Shown here: positions 1 to 6,923 of the stretch, piece by piece
Position numbering within the stretch: the stretch's first letter is position 1
How the letters are laid out: each line of letters opens with the position of its first letter
Assembly (NCBI GenBank): GCA_045577655.1
Contig: JAZNIU010000031.1
Span: forward strand, 1-10,067
DNA from: RGIG7450 sp045577655
Lineage (GTDB): Bacteria; Bacillota; Clostridia; RUG12999
Direction of reading: 5' to 3'
Length of the DNA stretch: 10,067 nucleotides
The notes under the pieces: model-generated
Database searches by the model: none
Told to the model about the DNA's origin: nothing
What the model saw: only the letters and a program-made list of their open reading frames with translations
Program-made: the position numbers and the translations under genes

Positions 1-503
1 ATCAGCGAGCCTGCGTTTGCCTGGCCGATAACCCCGCGGGCAAAAAGTCTGTCATAGTCTTCTTCGCCGACAATGTCTGTATACCTTTCCGGATGGGCTA
101 TTACAACATTGTATTTTTTTGAAAGAACATAGTCCAGCCGGCCAAAAATTTCGTCCGTCCACTTTTCAAAAGGCATTTCCACAAGAATTGTGTTTGTCCC
201 TTCAATCAGCAAACAGCCCATATCTTCCATATCCAATATTTTTGGCGAAAGATACACTTCAAAGCCTTTGATAACCTTCGGCATTTTTGTTCCCTTTTTT
301 GCAGCATATTCCATCATTTTATCATATGCCTTGTCACGTTTTAAAAGAGCTTTTGTTTCTGTCTCATTAAAATAAAAATGAGGAGTGGCAACCATGATTT
401 CAACACCCTGACTTACGCTAAGTTTCATCATGGTCTCTGACATTTTTTTACTTGCAGAGCCATCGTCCACACCGGGCAGCAGATGTACATGAAAATCAAC
501 CAT
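1..503 (-). CDS. PHP-family protein-tyrosine phosphatase, CpsB/YwqE-like (3' part cut off by window)
   Basis: Expected to be a metal-dependent protein-tyrosine phosphatase that removes phosphate from the tyrosine tail of the BY-kinase encoded just upstream, so cycling polysaccharide assembly. Seen: 167 residues, about two thirds of the usual length of about 250. PHP-domain metal motifs are in order: HVHLLPGVDDG at 5-15 (His5, His7, Asp14), ATPHF at 39-43 (His42), GFEVYLSP at 80-87 (Glu82), AHPERY at 136-141 (His137), and QANAGSL at the cut end, matching the QVNAGS-type motif of YwqE-like enzymes. The start at 503 is chosen because GGGAGG lies 7 bases upstream; the in-frame ATG at 509 would touch the ribosome binding site. 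The gene begins 19 bases after the kinase stop, so they are surely co-transcribed. A histidinol-phosphatase-like PHP enzyme is the alternative, made unlikely by the neighbouring kinase. Remaining C-terminal third lies outside the window. Confidence 0.93.
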   Translation of the reverse strand, partial: MVDFHVHLLPGVDDGSASKKMSETMMKLSVSQGVEIMVATPHFYFNETETKALLKRDKAYDKMMEYAAKKGTKMPKVIKGFEVYLSPKILDMEDMGCLLIEGTNTILVEMPFEKWTDEIFGRLDYVLSKKYNVVIAHPERYTDIVGEEDYDRLFARGVIGQANAGSL

Positions 504-522
504 TGCCATTCCTCCCTAGTTA

Positions 523-2085
523 TTATTTACCTGATTTTTCCTTTTTTTCTTTCTCAATATCCTTTTTTACTTCACCTTCAAAACCTTTAAGTTTCCGTTC
601 GCGGTCACCATAGCCATATCCGTGATTGGTTCTGTAGCTGTCGGAAATTTTGTCGTAAACATCTGTTTTGTCATTTTTTTTCTTTTTATTACCATCATAA
701 TAATAGTAATAGCTATATTTATAGTCGAACGCATAGCCCGTTCCTATATTAAAAACACGAACATCATTGAGTACCGCCCCAATAATGTTTGCTCCCGCTT
801 TTTTAAGCTTGGCTATTGTATCGTTTATAACCTTTACTCTTGCAAAATACTGTTTTACAACAAGCATAAGTCCGTCCGCATATTTTACTATAACCGAAGT
901 GTCGGCAACTATGTTTGCAGGCGATGAGTCAAGTATAATATAATCATAGTCTGTTTCATCAAGTTTGGAGAAAAGAATTTCAACTCTTAAAGAGGTAAAT
1001 ATTTTTGATGTTGCAGCTATTGCCTTTGTACAGGGTACAAGGTCAAACCCAAATCTTTCGTCCTTTACAATTTCATCCTCAAGCGTTCCGCCCATAAGAA
1101 CAGCTTCTATACCGCCTTTTTTCTCAAAGTCGAGACCAAGCTGTTTGGAAACGTTTGGCTTTTTCATATCAAGGTCTATTAAAAGAACTTTGTAACCCAT
1201 ATCGCTGAGCGCAGTAGCTGTATTGATTGAGTTGGTCGTTTTTCCCTCCGAAGCAATTGTACTTGTAACAATCAGCTTGTATGGTTTTTTGTTCTGCGCC
1301 TGGTTTTTGAGGACTGCTGCCATCATAAAGTTTGATTCGACAAATCCCTGGTTTGCTTTTCCGGTATGCAAATAGCTCTTTTCCCGTTCGTTTGTTGCTG
1401 TTGAATGGGGTATTTCTCCAAGCACCATCATATTAAGCTTGCGTTCTATATCATCTGCATTTTTAACCTTCATCATAAAGAAGTTCAAAAGAACTATAAC
1501 TACTGATGTAAGAAGGAATCCGATAATTGCAAAAATGACAATATACTGAACGGTTTCAGGGGGAGTCGGTTCTGTAGGCAGAGAAGCATAATCCAAAACG
1601 TTAACGCTTCCCGCTTCAACAACCTCCATCATTACATCCGGAGCAACTTCAATTATTGCGTTTGCAATATTTTTCGCCATATATGGGTCAAGATGTTTTA
1701 CATTCAGATAAACAACCTGGCTTTCCGGAGCTGTTGTAACTTCTATCATGTCTTTGATAGAGTTTGTTGTGAGGTTAATGTCAAACAGTTCCACAACATA
1801 TTTAGCAATCTTTTCGCTTTTTAAAATTCTTGTATATGTCGGAATGAGACTTCTGGTGAGAGTTGCATCAGCAACGGTACCTGCCTGCTGAATTGTTGCA
1901 CTCTTTGAGTTGATTACCATTGATGCTGTAGCTTCGCAGTTGGCAACATATGTAACGTTACTGAAAACATATCCGATAACAGCAAAAAATACAGTTATAC
2001 CAATAACAACCCATTTCCATTTCATAAGCCAGAAGGTTACATCTGACATACTTACTGCATAAAATATATTATTTTTGTTTTCCAT
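523..2085 (-). CDS. Fused chain-length regulator and tyrosine autokinase (Wzz domain + CpsD-type BY-kinase)
   Basis: Membrane polysaccharide co-polymerase and ATP-dependent tyrosine autokinase controlling length and export of exopolysaccharide or capsule. Seen (520 aa): a cytoplasmic start, TM1 about 23-42, an extracytoplasmic Wzz region, the proline-rich LPTEPTPPE at 169-177 just before TM2 (about 181-203), then a kinase domain with P-loop TSTIASEGKTT (274-284, Lys282), Walker A' LLIDLDMKKP (301-310) and Walker B YIILDSSP (382-389, Asp386). The tail has eight tyrosines in 13 residues (451-463), more at 477, 484, 490 and 492, and a Lys/Glu-rich end. Both halves are in one polypeptide, as in Gram-negative Wzc, whereas many Firmicutes split them into CpsC and CpsD. 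The P-loop has Ala-Ser where PG is frequent, and Walker B has SSP where TPP is usual. Start at 2085 follows AGGAGGTGA, which overlaps the lipoprotein stop. The gene ends with tandem TAA TAA codons. Confidence 0.95.
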   Translation of the reverse strand: MENKNNIFYAVSMSDVTFWLMKWKWVVIGITVFFAVIGYVFSNVTYVANCEATASMVINSKSATIQQAGTVADATLTRSLIPTYTRILKSEKIAKYVVELFDINLTTNSIKDMIEVTTAPESQVVYLNVKHLDPYMAKNIANAIIEVAPDVMMEVVEAGSVNVLDYASLPTEPTPPETVQYIVIFAIIGFLLTSVVIVLLNFFMMKVKNADDIERKLNMMVLGEIPHSTATNEREKSYLHTGKANQGFVESNFMMAAVLKNQAQNKKPYKLIVTSTIASEGKTTNSINTATALSDMGYKVLLIDLDMKKPNVSKQLGLDFEKKGGIEAVLMGGTLEDEIVKDERFGFDLVPCTKAIAATSKIFTSLRVEILFSKLDETDYDYIILDSSPANIVADTSVIVKYADGLMLVVKQYFARVKVINDTIAKLKKAGANIIGAVLNDVRVFNIGTGYAFDYKYSYYYYYDGNKKKKNDKTDVYDKISDSYRTNHGYGYGDRERKLKGFEGEVKKDIEKEKKEKSGK

Positions 2086-2090
2086 TTATC

Positions 2091-2099
2091 TCACCTCCT
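2091..2099 (-). promoter_or_regulatory. Ribosome binding site of the BY-kinase gene, overlapping the lipoprotein stop codon
   Basis: AGGAGGTGA read on the minus strand is a near-perfect complement to the 16S rRNA 3' end and sits 5 bases before the ATG at 2085. Its first bases are part of the TAG stop (2098-2100) of the preceding lipoprotein gene, which suggests terminating ribosomes re-initiate on the kinase gene. Confidence 0.85.
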
Positions 2100-2808
2100 A
2101 CTCCTGTTCCGGCTGCGTCGAAGTTTCCCTGCTGAATTCATATGATACACTGATATTTTGCGGCGAACTGCAGTTTACTATTATTTTATAGTCTTCCTGT
2201 ATCCACTGACTGACAATTGTAAGTTGGTTCATCTGAAAACTGTTTTCATAAAACTCTATGATATTTTCCATTGTTTTGTAATCTTTTTTCACTTTGGAAC
2301 TGTCAATAACATTTGTTCCGTTTTTATAAAGCTCCGTTGTGCATTCGCCATATTTAAGACTAAGTGCGCGCATTATATACAAATAGTCGGTGTAACTGTT
2401 GTTGCTCGTGTTTACAAGTTCATACCTTTCAACAATTTCGTCCTGGTCAAATTCATACTTTACCACCGCATTGTTTATCCATTTGGATAAAACTGTATTT
2501 GCAGTGGAGTTGGGTGCAAAGTAGACCTCATATGTATTACTTATATCCAAAAGCGCTTCTCTTGATTCCCCATATAAAACTTCTTCCAGATTCATTCCGG
2601 CAGATATTCCCTCCGCAAGAAAAAGATCCTTATAATAATCCGCCCTGTCAACATCGTCTCTTTTTATGGCAAGTCTTATTTCTTCGTTAGTGTTATAATA
2701 GAGTTCTGCCGTGTCTGCGCTCGGGAAAAATAATCCCCCCTGATTTGTCTCACACCCGGACAGCAATAGCGATAAAATCATTATTGCAGCAATCAAATAT
2801 TTTTTCAT
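2098..2808 (-). CDS. Lipoprotein of unknown function in the polysaccharide module
   Basis: I do not recognise the family. Seen (236 aa): a lipoprotein signal peptide with Lys-Lys at 2-3, a hydrophobic stretch 4-17 and a lipobox LSGC with the lipidated Cys at residue 19. The mature part (about 218 residues) is acidic, rich in Tyr and Asn, and looks mostly helical in its first half; it has no further membrane segment, so it should be anchored on the outer face of the membrane. The start at 2808 is chosen because AAAGGAG lies 8 bases upstream and the signal peptide then begins properly; a longer reading frame up to 2865 adds 19 residues inside the dehydratase gene. It begins 2 bases after the dehydratase stop, and its own stop overlaps the kinase ribosome binding site. 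By position an accessory role in polymer assembly or export is inferred, without homology support. Confidence 0.88.
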   Translation of the reverse strand: MKKYLIAAIMILSLLLSGCETNQGGLFFPSADTAELYYNTNEEIRLAIKRDDVDRADYYKDLFLAEGISAGMNLEEVLYGESREALLDISNTYEVYFAPNSTANTVLSKWINNAVVKYEFDQDEIVERYELVNTSNNSYTDYLYIMRALSLKYGECTTELYKNGTNVIDSSKVKKDYKTMENIIEFYENSFQMNQLTIVSQWIQEDYKIIVNCSSPQNISVSYEFSRETSTQPEQE

Positions 2809-2810
2809 GT

Positions 2811-4685
2811 CTAATTCTCCTTTTGTTTTGTATGTGAATATGTACCTGTAATATCTGCAACACACATTTTCACCTGTTCATCTGTGAGCGTGTCCACCTC
2901 ATCTCTGAGTCGCAGGAGTTTGTCGTACATACCGGTTTTATCTATAGGCACCGGTTTTGCAATATGTATACGCTTGTGTCTTGTTGATTTCAAATTCTCC
3001 GAGCTCATATAAAGCTCTTCATACAGTTTTTCTCCCGGACGGAGTCCCATAATTTCAATATCAATGTCTTCCCCCGGAGTATACCCCATAATTTTAATCA
3101 TCTTTTCCGCAAGCTCGTAAATTTTAACAGGGCTGCCCATATCAAGAACAAAAACTTCACCGCTGTGAGCAAATGCTCCCGCCTGCAAAACAAGGGAAGC
3201 CGCTTCCGGAATTGTCATAAAATATCTCGTAATATCTTTGTGTGTAACTTTAACCGGTCCACCGGCCTCAATCTGTTTTTTGAATATTGGAATTACTGAT
3301 CCGTTACTTCCGAGTACATTTCCGAATCTTACCGCAACAAACTCTGTCCTGCTCTTATCGTTAAGTGTCTGGACAAGCATTTCGCACACTCGTTTTGTTG
3401 CTCCCATAATGTTGGTCGGGTTAACCGCTTTATCTGTAGATATAAGCACAAACTTCTTAATTCCATATTTAATAGACATCTGCGCAACATTATATGTGCC
3501 GAATATATTGGTTTTAACTGCTTCCTTAGGATAGTTTTCCATAAGAGGAACATGCTTTAATGCTGCCGCATGGAAAACAACCTCGGGGCGAACCTTTGAA
3601 AACACCTTTTCAAGTGCCTCTTTATCTCTGATTTCCACTATTGCAACGGAAATATTTGCATCCGGATATTTGTCCTTAATTTCAACAAGCAGCTCATAGG
3701 CACTGTTTTCATAATGATCAAGTATAACAACTTCTGCAGGTTCAAACTTAACAAGTTGTCTGCAGATTTCGCTTCCGATCGAACCGCCTCCGCCTGTTAC
3801 AATGACCTTTCGTCCGCTTACATAATCTCCGATTTTGTTCGTGTCAAGTTCTACTTTTTCTCTGTATAGTAAATCATCAATTTTAATTTCTCTTGCTTCG
3901 TGTGTTATTCCCTTTGCCTTGTAAAATCCGTTAACTATCCCTTCGCTGGGAATAATTTTGGTTTTAGCATCTACATCCTTGCAGATTTCTGCGATGTCTG
4001 CAATGGCATCGTTCGGAGCAGATGGCATTGCAATAATAATCTCCTGTACATCAAGTTCCGCGCAAAACTGTTTTATGTCATTTCTTGTACCGATTACTTT
4101 AATGCCCTGGAGATAACATCCCAGCTTGCCCGGGTCATCATCAATAATACCTACAATGTCATAATTTGTTCTCTTATTTATATCCCGTATGCAGAATTCT
4201 GCTGCAGAGCCTGCACCTATAATAAGAATTTTTCTTCCGCTTCCGCTAATAACGTCCGGTCTTTTTCTCCGGTCATACATCATTTTGACAAAGATTCTGC
4301 TGTAGAGAATCAGGTTTGCAGCTATAATCAAAGCAACAATGTCCAGTTTAAACGAATGTCCTGTAGGAAGACTTAATGTTTCTTTAAACAGCAACCCAAA
4401 AGCAACCGCAAGCGCTGCGCCGACAACACAGGCAAATACTGTGAAAATATAGTTTCTTGTACTTGCATTGGTCCACAAAATCCTATGAACGCCAAGAAGT
4501 ATAAAAGAAACAATATATGCCAGGATAAAAAACACCCCGTATACGGCAAGTTGCGTGTTCATTGGGGCTGAAAACATGGACATATCACACACCAGAAAAG
4601 ACGCCAATAAATAACTTAAAATTACAAAAAGTATGTCGAAAAAAAAGATTTTGAGGCGAACGCCGCCATAGAGAAATTTCCGCAA
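2811..4685 (-). CDS. Membrane-anchored nucleotide-sugar 4,6-dehydratase (CapD/EpsC/PglF/WbpM family)
   Basis: Probably converts UDP-N-acetylglucosamine to a UDP-4-keto-6-deoxy sugar, an early step to bacillosamine- or QuiNAc/FucNAc-type residues of surface polysaccharide. Seen (624 aa from the TTG start, full family length): four hydrophobic segments within about residues 8-135; a first Rossmann fold with IIGAGSAAEF (155-164) and the DDDPGKLG motif (182-189); then an extended SDR domain with TGGGGSIG (297-304), HAAALKHVP (372-380), STDKAVNPTN (416-425) and MGATKR (427-432). Met replaces the SDR tyrosine, and the Thr-Asp-Lys set fits PglF/WbpM-type dehydratases rather than a 4-epimerase. TTG at 4685 is preferred because AAGAAGGTG precedes it by 6 bases and the protein then starts MRKFL, as in relatives; GTG at 4694 would lie inside that site. 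First gene after the promoter at 4748-4776. Exact substrate is inferred. Confidence 0.94.
   Translation of the reverse strand: MRKFLYGGVRLKIFFFDILFVILSYLLASFLVCDMSMFSAPMNTQLAVYGVFFILAYIVSFILLGVHRILWTNASTRNYIFTVFACVVGAALAVAFGLLFKETLSLPTGHSFKLDIVALIIAANLILYSRIFVKMMYDRRKRPDVISGSGRKILIIGAGSAAEFCIRDINKRTNYDIVGIIDDDPGKLGCYLQGIKVIGTRNDIKQFCAELDVQEIIIAMPSAPNDAIADIAEICKDVDAKTKIIPSEGIVNGFYKAKGITHEAREIKIDDLLYREKVELDTNKIGDYVSGRKVIVTGGGGSIGSEICRQLVKFEPAEVVILDHYENSAYELLVEIKDKYPDANISVAIVEIRDKEALEKVFSKVRPEVVFHAAALKHVPLMENYPKEAVKTNIFGTYNVAQMSIKYGIKKFVLISTDKAVNPTNIMGATKRVCEMLVQTLNDKSRTEFVAVRFGNVLGSNGSVIPIFKKQIEAGGPVKVTHKDITRYFMTIPEAASLVLQAGAFAHSGEVFVLDMGSPVKIYELAEKMIKIMGYTPGEDIDIEIMGLRPGEKLYEELYMSSENLKSTRHKRIHIAKPVPIDKTGMYDKLLRLRDEVDTLTDEQVKMCVADITGTYSHTKQKEN
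2817..2823 (-). promoter_or_regulatory. Ribosome binding site deciding the lipoprotein start
   Basis: AAAGGAG on the minus strand, 8 bases before the ATG at 2808 and lying within the last codons of the dehydratase gene. It favours the start that gives a normal lipoprotein signal peptide over the upstream in-frame start at 2865. Confidence 0.8.
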
Positions 4686-4691
4686 GCTATA

Positions 4692-4700
4692 CACCTTCTT
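4692..4700 (-). promoter_or_regulatory. Ribosome binding site pointing to a TTG start for the dehydratase
   Basis: AAGAAGGTG on the minus strand matches the AAGGAGGTG consensus at eight of nine bases and is 6 bases before TTG at 4685. The upstream candidate GTG at 4694 is itself part of this site, so it would leave no spacing for ribosome binding. Confidence 0.65.
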
Positions 4701-4742
4701 TTAACATTATTTATGTGTCAGTCGTAAATTTAAACATCAATA

Positions 4743-4766
4743 TAATAATTATATCATATATTATTA
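4743..4766. repeat. AT-only inverted repeat over the promoter -10 region
   Basis: Perfect 7-base arms TAATAAT (4743-4749) and ATTATTA (4760-4766) flank a 10-base centre and cover the -10 hexamer and part of the spacer. It might be an operator or a chance product of AT-richness. With no G-C pairs it is too weak for an intrinsic terminator. Confidence 0.35.
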
Positions 4767-4776
4767 CTTTTTTCAA
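4748..4776 (-). promoter_or_regulatory. Sigma-A-type promoter of the polysaccharide module, overlapping the ABC transporter stop codon
   Basis: On the minus strand, -35 TTGAAA (4771-4776), a 17-base spacer and -10 TATAAT (4748-4753). The bases TGA just before the -10 give an extended -10 element and are also the stop codon (4754-4756) of the ABC transporter gene. Transcription would start near 4741, leaving a leader of about 55 bases before the dehydratase start. The spacing and both hexamers are close to consensus, although the surrounding AT-richness raises the chance of a random match. Confidence 0.65.
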
Positions 4777-6436
4777 TGCCATTTTTATTATTTATGTAAA
4801 CAATTTTTCCATCCGATATCTGAAACTGTTTATCGCAAAAATCAAGAGCTGCTTTTTTATGGGAAATCATTATGCAGGTTTTCCCAGGAAGGTTTCTTAA
4901 ATTCTTCAGAACTGCAAGTTCCGTCGCCTCATCAAGTGCCGATGTAGCCTCATCAAGCAGAAGAACAGGGGTATCGTATATAAGAGCTCTTGCTATGGCA
5001 AGTCTTTGTATCTGTCCCTCTGAAAGCCCTGCTCCGCGTTCCCCTAAAACAGTGTCGAGTCCTGCTTCGGAAGCTTCTATAAAATCCCATATTTCCGCAA
5101 GTTTTGCTCCTTCTTTTATCTGTTCGTCCGTAGCACTTTCGTTAGAAAATTTAATATTTTCACGGATGGTGCCGGACAGTATCATGCTGCCTTGCGGAAC
5201 ATAGGCAAAAAGTTTTCTTGTCTGTTTGGAGGCAAAGTGTGTGGTTCCCCCAACATCAATGCAGATATCTCCGTTGTTTGGCGAAACGATTCCCAGAAGC
5301 AGTTTTATAAGCGTGCTTTTACCTGCTCCTGACTCTCCAAGAATGGTCACGAACTCGTTTTTTTCTATCTCAAAATGCGCATCTTTAATTACCGGTTTGT
5401 TGTCATACGCAAAGGAAACGCCATCAAAAGAAATTTTCTCGAATTCCCCGGATATCCCTTGGGCGCAAACAGTTTCTTCATCCGGAAGCTGCTCAATCTC
5501 TATAATTCTTTCAGCAGATGCAACCATGGCAAAAAACTGCGGGATAACAGAAGAAAGACCGACAAACGGAGTCTGCACCTGATTTATCAGTTGTAAAAAC
5601 GCAGTTAAACTACCCACAGTTATAATTCCGTTTGCAAGGCGATATGCGCCCCACGCAAGAGCAACATAATATCCTGCCGAAAACGCCAGATAAAGTGCAC
5701 TGTTTGCAAAAATGCTGATTGTATTTCTTTTAATTTTAAGTTTATATGCAATTTTCTGCAAAAAAGATGATTTCTCTGTTATAAAATCTTCACTGCTGAA
5801 AGATTTAATCATAAGAAGATTTTGCAGACTTTCCTGCATAAAAGCAGAAGCTTTGCCGTCTGCCTGCTGGACTTTTTTGTGGTAGGATTTCATTTTTTTG
5901 CCGTAAAAAAGTGCGGCAATTACAACAAGCGGCCCCACCAGTATGGCAATAAAAGCAAAGGTCTTGTCAAGAAGAAACATTGCCCAGAAAGCACTTAAAA
6001 ACTTGGCTGCCATGGAGAAAAAGTTTGGCAGAACATTGGAAACCCCGGACACAACAACCTGAATGTCGCTGTTTATCCGGTTTAAAAGCTCTCCCGAATG
6101 ATGCGCCGACACCTTCTGCCAGTCTTTCTTCATAAGTCCTTTGAAAATGCTTTGTTTAAGCGAAACAGTAAGTCCGCCCGATATTCTTATGTGAAGATTG
6201 CTGTTTATCACCGAGATGATAAGCTGCAGTGCTACAATTCCAAAAAGAATTGTGCTTTCGCCCAAAAAAGAACCTGTCTTTTGTCCCAGTGCAACGTCAA
6301 TCACATTTCGGGATGCAAGCGCAAGCCTCACACCCAAAAGTGCAGACACCACTCCTAATGCAATGTTTAAAAACAGTTTTAAATATGTACTTTTCAGTTT
6401 TTCACTCAGCCATCTTAATGCATCGTTTTTTTTCAT
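4754..6436 (-). CDS. ABC transporter with fused membrane and ATP-binding domains (ABCB/MsbA-like exporter half)
   Basis: Probably an exporter that works as a dimer, driven by ATP hydrolysis; substrate unknown. Seen (560 aa): an ABC type-1 membrane domain with about six hydrophobic segments in residues 20-310, then an ATPase domain with Walker A GESGAGKST (367-375), Q-loop YVPQ (Gln415), signature LSEGQ (471-475), Walker B VLLLDEATSALD (491-502) and H-loop SHK (His526). All catalytic residues are present. The start at 6436 (MKKNDAL) has GGAG 9 bases upstream; a TTG at 6451 gives five extra residues but has that GGAG inside its own first codons. It overlaps the end of the VanZ-like gene by 35 bases, so translation is coupled. 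The promoter of the next module lies over its last codons. Single half-transporters of this kind export lipids, peptides or drugs; a role in surface polymer or stress defence is only inferred from neighbours. Confidence 0.93.
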   Translation of the reverse strand: MKKNDALRWLSEKLKSTYLKLFLNIALGVVSALLGVRLALASRNVIDVALGQKTGSFLGESTILFGIVALQLIISVINSNLHIRISGGLTVSLKQSIFKGLMKKDWQKVSAHHSGELLNRINSDIQVVVSGVSNVLPNFFSMAAKFLSAFWAMFLLDKTFAFIAILVGPLVVIAALFYGKKMKSYHKKVQQADGKASAFMQESLQNLLMIKSFSSEDFITEKSSFLQKIAYKLKIKRNTISIFANSALYLAFSAGYYVALAWGAYRLANGIITVGSLTAFLQLINQVQTPFVGLSSVIPQFFAMVASAERIIEIEQLPDEETVCAQGISGEFEKISFDGVSFAYDNKPVIKDAHFEIEKNEFVTILGESGAGKSTLIKLLLGIVSPNNGDICIDVGGTTHFASKQTRKLFAYVPQGSMILSGTIRENIKFSNESATDEQIKEGAKLAEIWDFIEASEAGLDTVLGERGAGLSEGQIQRLAIARALIYDTPVLLLDEATSALDEATELAVLKNLRNLPGKTCIMISHKKAALDFCDKQFQISDGKIVYINNKNGIEKSNNI

Positions 6437-6923
6437 ACAGCATTTCTCCAATTGTGAAGATTAAAATTCCTATACATACACCCAGTGTATCTATCATAAC
6501 ATCTCTAAGCTCTCCCGACCTGCCGGGAGTATAAAGCTGAATTGTTTCGTCAAAAAATGCAACCGCCATTCCGGCAAAAAGCACCGTAGTCTTTGCATAA
6601 ATTTTTTTCAGCCCATAAACCTTAACAAGTATACATATTAAAATTCCAAGCACAAAAAACAAGAACATATGTGCACATTTCCTCAAAACTGATTCTAAAA
6701 GAGAAAACCTTTCTTCTGCTTTTAGCGAGGCGTTTTGCTTGGACTGCGCACCTTCTTCCGCAAGAATTTCCTCTTCTATAGTCTGCTCGCTTTTTATCTT
6801 TTCAGTCAGCCCTTCACTGAGTGCAGATGAAGATACTGCGTCCTGGCTTGAAAAAGAAAAAATGATTGAACTGTGCAGCAAAACATGCGCCCATACCACA
6901 AACTTTTTACAGCCTAACTTCAT
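6402..6923 (-). CDS. VanZ-like family membrane protein
   Basis: A small membrane protein of the VanZ-like family; the founding member gives low-level teicoplanin resistance, but the function of most members is unknown. Seen (173 aa from the second ATG): TM1 about 6-24, the IFSFSSQDA motif (21-29), a long charged loop (about 30-78, rich in Glu, Lys and Ser), RKCAHMFLFFVLG (81-93) starting TM2, TM3 about 108-124, the family signature DETIQLYTPGRSGELRD (125-141) and a last segment about 145-160. Start at 6923 is chosen because AGGAG lies 9 bases upstream; the ATG at 6932 directly abuts that site. It overlaps the galK end by 17 bases and the ABC transporter start by 35, so it belongs to the galactose operon. 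No vanHAX-type genes are nearby, so glycopeptide resistance should not be assumed. Confidence 0.88.
   Translation of the reverse strand: MKLGCKKFVVWAHVLLHSSIIFSFSSQDAVSSSALSEGLTEKIKSEQTIEEEILAEEGAQSKQNASLKAEERFSLLESVLRKCAHMFLFFVLGILICILVKVYGLKKIYAKTTVLFAGMAVAFFDETIQLYTPGRSGELRDVMIDTLGVCIGILIFTIGEMLYEKKRCIKMAE

Noticed and set aside
622..927. Plus-strand open frame with hydrophobic stretches, like a small membrane protein
   Set aside because: It is antisense to the kinase; the hydrophobicity comes from reading the reverse of Lys/Asn/Tyr-rich codons in the tail region.
2098..2865. Longer form of the lipoprotein starting at 2865
   Set aside because: It adds 19 residues before the signal peptide, lies inside the dehydratase gene and lacks a good ribosome binding site; the start at 2808 has AAAGGAG and a normal lipoprotein leader.
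3900..4376. Plus-strand open frame of 158 codons
   Set aside because: It is antisense to the well-supported dehydratase, is Cys-rich with no family motif, and has no ribosome binding site of note.
2811..4685. Dehydratase read as the missing UDP-glucose 4-epimerase GalE
   Set aside because: It has membrane segments, an extra Rossmann domain, twice the GalE length, and Met in place of the catalytic SDR tyrosine.
4695..4776. Intrinsic terminator between the gal operon and the polysaccharide module
   Set aside because: The only inverted repeat is AT-only with a 10-base loop and no G-C stem, so it would not form a stable terminator hairpin.
4754..6451. ABC transporter starting at TTG 6451
   Set aside because: The GGAG that should serve as ribosome binding site would lie within the first codons; ATG at 6436 has it at 9 bases.
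6402..6923. Glycopeptide resistance determinant
   Set aside because: Only the VanZ-like family is recognisable; no vanR/S/H/A/X/Y genes are near and most family members are not resistance genes.
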